Below are positions 47,784 through 56,908 of a DNA stretch of 64,000 nt, piece by piece. This DNA is from Dentipellis sp. KUC8613 (lineage: Eukaryota; Basidiomycota; Agaricomycetes; Russulales; Hericiaceae). How positions within the stretch are numbered: the first letter of the stretch is position 1; the number at the start of each line of letters is the position of its first letter. The stretch is taken from positions 1,313-65,312 of the forward strand of contig NSJX01000015.1 of NCBI GenBank assembly GCA_002286715.1, read 5' to 3'. The notes below the pieces were generated by a model. The model did not search any database, was not told where the DNA came from, and saw only the letters and a program-made list of their open reading frames with translations. Both the position numbers and the translations under genes were made by a program.

Positions 47784-48217
47784 GATGAGGAAAGAGAGTG
47801 GGACGAGTTCGCTTCTTGGTATGACTTATGGGAGCCAAAATGTAGTGATTAATGTTACGAAGCAGAGATTTGTACAGTGCAGACACCCACCTGGATTTGA
47901 ACTGGAGACGAGTCGCGAAATACATCAATTGGAGCGAGGCCCCCACCTTTATACCTCTAATGCTATATCGCTTCCTTATTGGGTACAAAGCAACAAGGTT
48001 AAATCTATGTTCGATAGATCTAGACTTGCCCCCATGGCGCGCGGTGCCCTGTGGGATCGCAGAGTAGCAAAAATTCCGAATGCAGCTCGACATGTCATCG
48101 AGCATGATTCTCCAGACCTATTAAAGAGTATTAGATCCGGTATCCCTGAGGTAATTCCGAGGAAATTGCCTTGTCCTATCCGCCGCAAGAAGGGAGGGAG
48201 GGGAAAAGTACCTCAAA

Positions 48218-48285
48218 GCCTTTGTGCTCTATTCGGAAATGCATCCGTGCCCAGTGCGGTAACTCTTGTTCCCTCGACGATGACC
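48218..48285. promoter_or_regulatory. Conserved block upstream of B3
   Basis: TTTGTGCTCTATTCGGAAAT and GTGCGGTAACTCTTGTTC, about 440 bp upstream of the B3 start. Confidence 0.45.
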
Positions 48286-48655
48286 TAGATACCAGCTTCG
48301 TTAGAACATTCAAACACAACCTGTACCTACCTTCCGCGATGACCATCGGTGTTCTTGTTCATGTTCAGGCCGTTCCGAGACCGGGGTACTACTAGATGGC
48401 ACAGCGGTAGAGCGGCCCGCTAAATGCCGCAGCTGGCGCTAATTTGAATGCGGCCGCTGTAAGCTCTTCTTCCAAACGCTCAGAGAACGACTCCTTGAAA
48501 CTTTTCTCTCCTTCAAAATGAATGAACAGGTTTACGATCTCGGAGGTAGGAAAGAAGCACGGGTCAGGACCTGCGAGAGTCGTACGTTGGGAATGCCGTC
48601 CAAGCCTTCGTGATGTCATGGTTCACTGACACGTCACCTCCAAATTCAAGCCTTG

Positions 48656-48690
48656 TGCTACTACAAGAATAAGTACGGGCCGAGTTGACA
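48656..48690 (+). pseudogene. Relic of a family A C-terminus
   Basis: CTACTACAAGAATAAGTACG followed by GGCC encodes YYKNKYGP and then stop, the end motif of family A. It lies about 95 bp from the end of B4, exactly where an A partner would end. The rest of the A gene has been lost. Confidence 0.6.
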
Positions 48691-48784
48691 GCCATCCACC
48701 ATATTGTTATGATTGTATCATTCTCTCTTACACCCTGTACTCGTAGCATGTTCATAAATGACAAAAGCGAGCAATTCATTGCAG

Positions 48785-49509
48785 TCAAAGCGCGTTCCCT
48801 CCGTTCGCCCAATCCCGATGAGCCCTCCGCCTCGACAGAGCGAGACTCGTACCAAAGCAACGGACATTATAGGCATAGCTATCCACTGTCTGCTCCAGTC
48901 GTCGAATTGCTTCGCTTTCCTCGTCTATAGATTGCCTCAGTCGCATCCTGCTGTCCTGCCAAGATTTCTCCACGTTACGCATCGTACGAGATGAACTTTC
49001 ATCAAATTTCTGCATCTCAGCTTCGTCTTCTGCCAGTTTCAAAGATATTGTGCGTTCATTTATAAAGGCGCGGATTTGAGAAAGCAGTCCAGAATCATCC
49101 GGTCGTTTATCGAGACGCGCCATCTGCTTCTCGAAGGACTCAAAGTCATTACATACTGATTTTCCATCAGCAGCTGCTGAACTAACAAATATATGTACTA
49201 ACGTGCGGGCAACTTCTGAAGCTCTTCGCGACGCGATCTGGGTCGCGCTTGCTGAGGGTAGCATCCCCATTCCCTTTGCACCTTAAGCCACTCTTGCTCC
49301 AGGCGGGCATTCTCCGCTGCGAAGGTAGCCTTGTCTACTGGGAGGCGCGTGCTCTGCCTTCGTTTCGATTTCGCAGGAGAAGTGGTGAGGCTGTGGGGGA
49401 CACCTTCCCGTTGGTTGATAGGCGCAGGCGATGAAGGAATGGTTGGACTGGAGTCGGGCGCCGAGTAGAGAACGCCAGCGTCCCGCGAACCTGGAGACCA
49501 GTTCGACAT
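48785..49509 (-). CDS. Family B protein 4: small coiled-coil protein
   Basis: Exons 49509-49203 and 49155-48785 join in phase 1 (GTTAGT...ATCAG) to 225 residues. Exon 1, from MSNWSPGSRDAGVLYSAPDS to the block VQREWGCYPQQARPRSRREE-LQKLP, is almost identical to B5. Exon 2 shares only the opening LCNDFESFEKQMARLD and then differs throughout (RQSIDEESEAIRRLEQTVDS), ending HRDWANGGNAL. No intact A partner; only the relic at 48656. Confidence 0.72.
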
Positions 49510-49915
49510 TATGAGGAAGGAAAGTCAGAATCGTATATTGTTACGTATTATCCAGTGGTAGCTAGGATGTAGAGGTCAGCCTTATGAAGCGGATATTCGT
49601 ATGATGGACGTACTCACTTCAATAATCAGCGAGACGTCGTGAAATGCGTTAGTAAGGCGAGACTCACCATTTATATATCTTGATATAGGTTCCCCATTGG
49701 GCACAAAGCATGTCTATGGAGGCCGCTCCATGCATGTTGATGTCCATGGCGCCTCCGAGTCGCGAAGCTCCCGACTGTACAAGCTCGACAGGTCATCGAG
49801 CTTTGCCGCGGTCCACCATTTCGTTTGCAACCAGAATCCTTGAGATCAGCCTGAGGCTATGGAATTGTCCTACCTGCAATTGGAACCAAGGAGGAGAGCG
49901 TGTCAACGCCGAACG

Positions 49916-49985
49916 CTGGAGCCTTTGTGCCCTATCCGGAAACGCACCGTGACCCATTGCGGCAGCTCTTGTTCTGTCAGATCTA
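49916..49985. promoter_or_regulatory. Conserved block upstream of B4
   Basis: CCTTTGTGCCCTATCCGGAA and GCGGCAGCTCTTGTTCTG, about 410 bp upstream of the B4 start. Confidence 0.45.
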
Positions 49986-50319
49986 CGTGCCAACAGTGTG
50001 AGAGTATTGAGGTACAGACCATAGCTGCGTTCCATAATGAGAACAATCTGCGTTCATCCATAGGAGCCAGAAGTATCCCAACCGGCAGTTATGACGGAAG
50101 TCAACTTCGAGTAGCGAGCCTCGGCGCTAAATTGTCTTGCTCAGAACAACTTCTTTAGCACCCATACGACCTCGCAATTCGTCCTACGACAATCATATCG
50201 TATCTTCTTATGATACTATCAATACACCGTTGACGGTATTTCATACCCGTCACAGCGCAGCCTGTTATTACGATTTATGATGTGTGAAACGGCGTATTGA
50301 ATCCACCTAGATGTTCAAG

Positions 50320-51063
50320 CTAAAGAACGTTTCTTCCCTCCTTCCCAGGCTGACGAATCCTCCGCACGGGTTGCTCGAGACCTGCACCATAACGACGTAC
50401 TTCATCAACCAATTGGTCTGCTCGATGCGCGATTTGCTGAAGTTCTAGGCCGTTCGCATGGACGATTTGTTTGAGTTGTTTAATCTGAATATCACTTTCC
50501 CGCCGAAAGTCCTCCACGCCTTGTCTAGTACGATTGACACTCTCCATATTTTGCTTCATCTTAGCTTCAGCTTGTTGACGCTCCAAAGCTCGCTTGCGCT
50601 CGTTCAAGAAGTCGCGAATTTGACGAACCAGCCCATCCTGATCGTCCGGCTGTCCGTCCAGACGCGCCATCTGTTTCTCGAAGGAGTCGAAGTCATTACA
50701 TACTATTTATTTGTCAGTGGGTGCTGAGCGCTGATCCAACAGAGGGATGAACTCACGTGCGGGCAATTTCTGCAGCTCTTCGCGACGCGATCTGGGTCGC
50801 GCTTGCTGAGGGTAGCATCCCCATTCCCTTTGCACCTTAAGCCACTCTTGCTCCAGGCGGGCATTCTCCGCTGCAAAGGTAGCCTGGTCTACTGGGAGAC
50901 GCGCGCTCCGTCTTCGTTTTGGTTTCGCAGGGGAAGTGGTGAGGCTGTGGGGGATACCTTCCCGTATGTTGACAGGTGCAGGCGATGAAGGAATGGTGGG
51001 ACCGGGGTCGAGCGCCGAGCAGAGAACGCCAGCGTTCTGTGAATCCAGAGACCAGTTCGACAT
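50320..51063 (-). CDS. Family B protein 5: small coiled-coil protein
   Basis: Exons 51063-50757 and 50702-50320 join in phase 1 (GTGAGT...AATAG) to 229 residues. Exon 1 has the same length (307 nt) as B4 and nearly the same sequence. Exon 2 opens LCNDFESFEKQMARLDGQPD and continues as a different coiled coil (ERKRALERQQAEAKMKQNME) ending RIRQPGKEGRNVL. No A gene or A relic was found between it and B4, so this unit has lost its partner fully. TATAAAGG lies about 130 bp upstream; a leader intron with TTTGCAG acceptor is likely. Confidence 0.72.
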
Positions 51064-51460
51064 GGTGAAGAAGGAGAGTGGGATGTGGTGGTCAATTCTG
51101 CAAAGTAGCGGCTCGTACTACGACGCGGATAGTGACTCACTTCAATAGCCAGCGAAACGGGTCCCAAGGTACATCGATGAAGCGAGGGTTATGCCTTTAT
51201 ATCTGCAGAGCTCGTTGGCCTTTTTGGGTACAATGCAGCTCCAGTAAGACCCATGCAGTCTCTGTGAATTCACGATGGTCTCCAAGTCCGAGTTGCAGAT
51301 TGAACCCCAATTGCACATGTTCAAGAGGTCATCGAGTTTTGCTGCAACCAACCTACCATTGATCCAAGGTATGCTATATAGGCCCAGCATTCTTGAGGTC
51401 ATCCTGAGGCGATAGAGTTGCTCTACCTACCATGAGACCAGAATCGGAAGGGGATGGGCT

Positions 51461-51520
51461 TAGGCCTTTGTGCCCTATTCGGAAAAGCACCCATCGCGGC
51501 AGCTCTTGTCCTTCTCATAC
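51461..51520. promoter_or_regulatory. Conserved block upstream of B5
   Basis: CCTTTGTGCCCTATTCGGAA and CGCGGCAGCTCTTGTCC, about 400 bp upstream of the B5 start. It is the last trace of the array on the right. Confidence 0.45.
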
Positions 51521-52051
51521 GTGCCCGCCATGGTAAGAGAAGCTTGCGTTTATGCATGAGAACAGAACGGATCGGTTAGAACTGGCACTCATGGAGGAGG
51601 CAAGCAACGGACCTCGGCGCTAACTTGCGTTGGTCACCGTCAAGATGTCTTCATTCAGCGCCCACTCGGCGATGATGGGCTCTGAAAAATTGAATAGTAC
51701 AAAAGCCTTGGATCCATGCCTGGTATTATCCTGCCAGTATTCCGCCAACACGCCAGGTTGAAGACAGCGTTGATGCGAGAAGACAGAAAATATGGTCATT
51801 CGACAGAGAAAGCATGTACAAGTAATGAAAGCCGGGAACATCCACTTAGTGTATACGTCGTGATCAAAAGCAGGGTGCAACCATGCAGAACTGGAGGGGC
51901 GGAGGGTTCGCAGAAAGCGCGCGGACGAACTGGCATTCTGCAAATATTAGGAAACAGGTGTAGTAGTTTTGCATTGGGAAGGTGGCATGTCCGTGGTTAT
52001 GCTTCCGCCTGCTAGCCCCTCCATACCTGCTGATCCCACTCGGGGAATACC
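51521..52051. other. Intergenic, no gene seen
   Basis: Frames on both strands are short and not splice-linked. Probably the right edge of the array and the 3' region of the V-ATPase gene. Confidence 0.45.
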
Positions 52052-53035
52052 TTACAGACACTGAAGAGCGACTAGTTGTCAGTGACGGGTCTCGAAACCA
52101 GAAAGTAGACGTACTGTGACGCCACTGCTCGATGCCCGCGTGTTCATGATCAAAGCGACGATCAGACCTGCAGACGCGAACAAATTAGTCAACACAGTTA
52201 TTCAAATCAAGTAGATGAATCCGCACCGTAGAGACCCAGCACCTCAGCGAAGATGAGAATAAGAATCTAGAGGTAGTGGACTTAGCGCCTAGCAGCAGGG
52301 AGTTACGTCAGTCAAAGCGTACCATTCCGACGAACAGCCTTGGCTGCTGCGCAGTTCCCCGAACACCAGCGTCACCGACAATACCGATAGCAAAGCCGGC
52401 AGCGAGACCAGCGAGACCGACCGAGAGACCGGCACCGAGCTGGATGAAGCCCTGGTACAGCGACATCTTGGCTTCCACTACGGAGACATTGAGCAAAGTC
52501 CCTTCTTGACTTGAGGCAGAAATTGGACGTACAGTTTCCGGAGATGAGCACCGAGACGACGAGGCCGTAGATCTGGTGCCAAAGGTGCGTGAGCGACGCG
52601 ATAGGAGAGCGAGACGTGTCAAGCGCTCACAGCAATGATACCAGCCATGATGACTGGGACGACGTTCTTCATCATAAGGTCAGGGCGGAGAACGGCCATC
52701 GCGGAGATACCGACACCAGACTTGGCAGTTCCGTAGCTAAAGCATACAGCATGAGCATCATGCACGGACGGCAGCTGTGGACGCCAAACGTGTTGCGCGC
52801 GCCTCACAACACAACCCGCAGCAAGACACGTACCTAGCACCAATACCTATGTATGCCCTCCATTAAACAACCTGCACGTATTCACAAAGCAGAGCAATAC
52901 TTACATGTAAACACGATCGCGCTGGTGCAGCCCTACACGTCGCGTCGTCAGTCGCTGCTCGTTGTCCTACACGCTGCTGTCGTGACTCACCATGGCGCCG
53001 AAGAAAGGAGCGTAGACGGGGCAGAGATCAGACAT
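52052..53035 (-). CDS. VMA3: V-type proton ATPase proteolipid subunit c
   Basis: The c subunit forms the proton-carrying rotor ring of the vacuolar ATPase. Pieces over about seven exons read [134 protein letters not shown] and [11 protein letters not shown]. Four membrane helices are present, including the essential Glu in FAEVLGLYG. The start at 53035 gives the usual fungal N-terminus. For the end I assume a last intron (GTACGT...TTCAG) leading to a short VTCL end with stop at 52052-52054; reading through would add about nine residues instead. VMA11 is the close paralogue; the motifs favour VMA3. Confidence 0.88.
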
Positions 53036-53334
53036 GACAGTACGACGAGAAGGGGGGTAATAAAGGGAGTATTAGACGTCGGCGACGGTGACGGCGGTAA
53101 TGGGGAGAGCGTCGTCGTCGGCGGATGTGGCTGTTGGTTTCGTAGACTCGGCAATCCCCGTGTATTGCGTCGCCGCTTCAACTCCTTGTGCTGCGGCGAC
53201 TGCGCTTTCCAAAGGCCTCCACTTCATTCAAGTCGACCATGCTAGGCAATGCAAGCCGAGCGCTGAAGCCAACTAAGCATTCTCAGAATGTCTTTTTATC
53301 TTACCACGCGTGAATGCGCAAGGTATTGTCAGGT

Positions 53335-53710
53335 TTCCTATATTGATACGAATTTCACAGATATCACAAAGGACTCGAGTGCAGAGCGCTGAAAAGCACA
53401 ACGGCTATTGGTTTGTCATTTATCGCACCGAAGTTCTGATGGAGGTATACAGGTATCAGGAGGACACAGCCTCAGGAGTTTGCGAGCCTCATGGTGGCCG
53501 CTTGTACCACGTGAGCAACCAAAGTTGGACTCCTTTGGATATACCGATGACGCTCATTTCACCTTCACAAACATCACAGAGGTCTCGAATATCGAGCGCC
53601 TAAAAATGCAACGATGATTGGCTTGTCCGGGAATGAGGAGATCACAGTCTCAGGAGTTTGTGAGCCTCGTGGTGCGGCCATATCGATAAGACTGAAGCTC
53701 CGCGGTATGA
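53335..53710. repeat. Diverged tandem repeat, two units of about 205 bp
   Basis: Unit 1 has ACACAGCCTCAGGAGTTTGC followed by GAGCCTCATGGTGGCCG; unit 2 has TCACAGTCTCAGGAGTTTGT followed by GAGCCTCGTGGTGCGGCC. The upstream parts (AGAGCGCTGAAAAGCACAAC and CGAGCGCCTAAAAATGCAAC, then ATTGGTTTGTC and ATTGGCTTGTC) also align. Old, imperfect duplication. Confidence 0.65.
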
Positions 53711-53904
53711 ACGTCTTCTTCAGATGATGCCCCCTGATTGAAACTCTCACACACCAATGGTTGGGGTTCATGCCGGGCTTTTCCTTTTCGATTGACGGAA
53801 CAACCCATTTCAGATTGTTCTACTACGATGTTGTTTGACTCACAACATGAAGAGGTCTACACGGTTGCGGACCGACATCAGTAGCTGTACTGCATTCGCT
53901 CCCG

Positions 53905-53910
53905 TATAAA
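53905..53910 (+). promoter_or_regulatory. TATA box of gene D1
   Basis: TATAAA in CCGTATAAAGCATG, 61 bp before the ATG at 53966. Confidence 0.55.
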
Positions 53911-53965
53911 GCATGCGTGCGTTCCCGACCTTCATGTCTCAGTGGACGTTCCGCGTACACCTGAT

Positions 53966-54434
53966 ATGCGTCGTCCATACCTCTGTCTCATTCACGCTCT
54001 CCCATTGGCACTTCAGCCCCAAATACTCGCCTCTCCCATCAATAAATCCGATGATGTAGAGCTCGTGAAAAGCTCACCATCACCTGGCGAGATCGCTGGG
54101 TTAAGTGTGGGGATTTTAGGTATGCACATCTTTTGATTCTCTTCCCTTGTATCAGTGTGCGGTCTGACGTATGTACATTCGCCGCTCTTTAGGGTTCTTT
54201 ATCATCATCACGCTATGGTGGAAAACCCCTCACCAAGAGGTCGTTCATCGTAGTGGCCGTCTGTTCAGACTTCGTCTTGGTCTGAACAGGGGTCAGACAC
54301 CGCACGCGCCGAGTCCGAGGCCACAGGAGCCTGAGGGCATCCGCTCAGCAAACGCGGTTACGCGGCCAGTCTCGGCGGCAAGCCCTCTAGGTGTCGCATT
54401 GCCACACCCTTGCGCCTCCAGTCATGGAGGATAA
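53966..54434 (+). CDS. Small single-pass membrane protein (D1)
   Basis: Exons 53966-54119 and 54193-54434 join in phase 1 (GTATGC...CTTTAG) to 131 residues. The N-terminus MRRPYLCLIHALPLALQPQI looks like a signal sequence, with possible cleavage after ILA. A short extracellular part (SPINKSDDVELVKSSPSPGE) leads into the membrane span IAGLSVGIL-G-FFIIITLWW, which the intron splits. A basic, Pro-rich cytoplasmic tail (RSGRLFRLRLGLNRGQ) follows. Type I topology is inferred. The plan (signal, PSPG motif, split span, tail) matches D2. Family not recognised. Confidence 0.6.
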
Positions 54435-56301
54435 ACGGATGAACACGAGGCGCGGACGCTCGCGTGAGCTTTCCGTTCCGGCCATGGCGCCGGGTCCAGG
54501 GACCGAAGGCTACTTTTCACGGATGCGCGAAGCGTTAGGCGGATCGGTATTATGCGTCGACGCATTATCTTCGCTCCGAGGACACCGTTCCTATCTCGTT
54601 TCTGTAGGGATCTACCTTTTCTCTGTTCCATTATCCTGCGTCTCTCCGTCCATCGAGTCCCCGCATCATTTCCGTTCCTATCCCCGTTTGCAATCGCTGC
54701 ACATCATCTGCCCCCACCACAGCTCCCATCGCCCACTGTACTCTACTTCTTGATCCCCCGCTCTCGCGGCTGTCCCCGCATCCTGTACATCGCTATACAC
54801 CGTTTCCTAGCTTTGACTAGATACCCTCCCGCGTCACAGATCCGTCCTAGTACATCGCTAAATCAGGCCCGTCAACTCTTATAGAAAGTCATCAGCCCGA
54901 TCCTGCACGCGGCATTCCCCCCGGTACGCATGACAGTATCGATGACTATTTTCGCCTGACACTTAAGCTGGCCACGCTGTGCTATCCTTGGATTTCGAAG
55001 CTTCGTTGCTCCTGTTTCTCGACGCCTTGATGCTCGCGGTGGGCAAGCGATCCCGGGGCGCACACACGTAGCCGAATGGAGCTCGGCGAACAAGACCTCG
55101 TTTGAACAGAACAACCGCCTAGGAACGATTCTATGTCCGCCGTGGTCAGCTTCACTAATTATCCCACAACAGTCGATCATGGGCATGCTGTTTCGATAGG
55201 TAGGTGCCGAAGACGTGGTTTATACGGGTATCCTAGGACATCGTCTAACACCGTCTGCCACGCAGCCTATCCTCGGGACAAACTGCCTTTCCTAGGTTAG
55301 TTGATTGCGCGCCCTTGATTCCCTCGAGCCGCACTTGCTTCTACCTTCGTAATAGGATATATGATAGCTAAAACCCGGCAAGCCAACTTCATCTCCAAGT
55401 TCAACCTAATTTCAACATACTGACGCACACAGACACATACAGTACAGCATCGATAGAGTCCTTCCCCGGATCGGTCCTCGGCGTCGATCTCTCGGATCGC
55501 GCACATGTGTCCCGGTCGGGCATGCTACATTTGGTCAGGACAGTCAATGGCGTAAGTGGGGGCGGTTCTTTGTTTGCTAACGCCACCCATCTGCGAATAG
55601 CAGCCTGTCCCCAATGCGTCTGGACCGTCCAACACCCATGTAGAATTCACGCGAAAGCTGTTCGAATGGTAATGGCACGCCTGCTCCGAAACCCCCCAGG
55701 ACCCCCAGCAGATCCGACTCGCCCCGGGCCTTCCACAAGGCACGGATCGTTCACTGGTGCGCAAGACTCAGCGCTGCGCACGCCTCGAGGCTCGTCACCC
55801 CGCACGCGTGTCACCGTGATCATTACACCATCTGCGGATATCCGCAGTCGTCAAGCCATACAGTAAGGTGCAGTTCGCCCAATCTTGATCAGAGTACACG
55901 ACCGTTCACAAACCCAGGGCACTTTCTTCCGGTGGTTGACGGTTCTAAGCCTCATCGACATCAGCCACATACACATCTAGACCTGCGGTTGCGTGGCGTG
56001 CGGTGGCACCCCGACGATTCGGGGGGTCCCATGATGACTTTGACTTTGATGCGTACTCCAAGCTGATCATTATTTTGTTCTGAGCCTAGGCACGACTTCT
56101 ACTGCGTGCCCAGCTGGTGGCAGAAGTTGGTCTCTGGGGACGACTCCAAGCCAGTGGTGGCGGTGCCATTGAAGACAACGAGGCCGCCACGATGCACTGC
56201 CACGGCACGTATCTGGTCGGATAGCATCGCTTTCCCTATTTTCTCTAGAAAAGCTTTTTCTGAGCCGCATAATGATAACTATATGTTGGCGCCAAAGAGC
56301 C
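54435..56301. other. No supported gene
   Basis: A stretch near 55424-55683 is mildly coding-like (a GTAAGT...GAATAG intron joins NASGPSNTHVEFTRKLFEW), but it ends at a stop with no clear start. A short hairpin CCCCGA-CGAT-TCGGGG occurs near 56012. Nothing else was supported. Confidence 0.4.
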
Positions 56302-56307
56302 TTTAAA
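56302..56307 (+). promoter_or_regulatory. TATA-like element of gene D2
   Basis: TTTAAA in CCTTTAAAGCGG, 55 bp before the ATG at 56357; the AAAGC context resembles the TATAAAGC of the other D genes. Confidence 0.35.
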
Positions 56308-56356
56308 GCGGCCGCGCTTCTGGCCTCCTTCGTGCCCGCCCTCCCCTGAGAGAGCA

Positions 56357-56908
56357 ATGTCGCCCTTACACTCTCCCTCTATCTTCATCCTCACTGTCGT
56401 CCTGATCCATCAGACAGTCGCCGCGCTCGCCGTCCACATCGGCGAGTACGTTGAGGACAAAATCATTTACCACGTCCCCTCCCCGGGCGTGATCATCGCG
56501 GTGGCCATCGCGGTCTTCGGTCAGTATCGTTTCGCAACCTTTCAATCGACGCGAAGGGCGTTCACAAGCCCTTCCTCCGTCGCCCTAGTTTTTGCCATCT
56601 TCATGTTGGCGTACTTCTTCAATCCGCCGGAGGCCGGGCCCCTTCGCCTCCCACTCCGATTCTACCGTTTTGTGCGCCGCGGGCAAGCTTCGCGGCCGCA
56701 AACGCGCCCCCACCGCGCGTATCCTGTTTCTGCACGCGGTCGTCGGCCCCCGCGGAGCGCGGTTGCGGCCGCACCGACAGCGAGCACGCCTGCTAGAGTC
56801 CTCGCAGCGCCTGTGCTCGTCCCTGCGGCCCCGGCGCAAGCGCATCTCATGCAGCGCGAGTCCGTGCTGCACGCCGCCAGCAGCGACTCTGGCGCACATT
56901 TTGCCTAG
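56357..56908 (+). CDS. Small single-pass membrane protein (D2)
   Basis: Signal-like N-terminus (SPSIFILTVVLIHQTVAALA), short extracellular part with PSPG, then the span VIIAVAIAVF-V-FAIFMLAYFF split by a phase-1 intron (56520-56588, GTCAGT...CCCTAG). Spliced length is 160 residues. The intron is 69 nt and has no stop in frame, so retention would give a 183-residue form whose span is broken by a polar 23-residue insert. The tail is rich in R, P and A (RPQTRPHRAYPVSARGRRPP) and ends SSDSGAHFA. Same plan as D1. Function unknown; surface location is inferred. Confidence 0.6.
   Translation: MSPLHSPSIFILTVVLIHQTVAALAVHIGEYVEDKIIYHVPSPGVIIAVAIAVFGQYRFATFQSTRRAFTSPSSVALVFAIFMLAYFFNPPEAGPLRLPLRFYRFVRRGQASRPQTRPHRAYPVSARGRRPPRSAVAAAPTASTPARVLAAPVLVPAAPAQAHLMQRESVLHAASSDSGAHFA

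Larger units (their letters stand above)
53036..53965. other. Intergenic region with diverged tandem repeat
   Basis: No coding exon found. Contains the repeat described separately and the TATA box at 53905. Confidence 0.45.

Noticed and set aside
36333..51063. Homeodomain mating-type (HD1/HD2) locus
   Set aside because: Paired, multi-copy and diversified genes made me consider it, but no homeodomain (no W-F-x-N-x-R), the pairs are convergent rather than divergent, and no mip or beta-fg neighbours are seen.
54552..54884. 110-residue plus-strand frame with hydrophobic parts
   Set aside because: Looks superficially like a membrane protein, but composition follows pyrimidine-rich DNA. It lacks the split-span intron and TATA pattern of the D genes.
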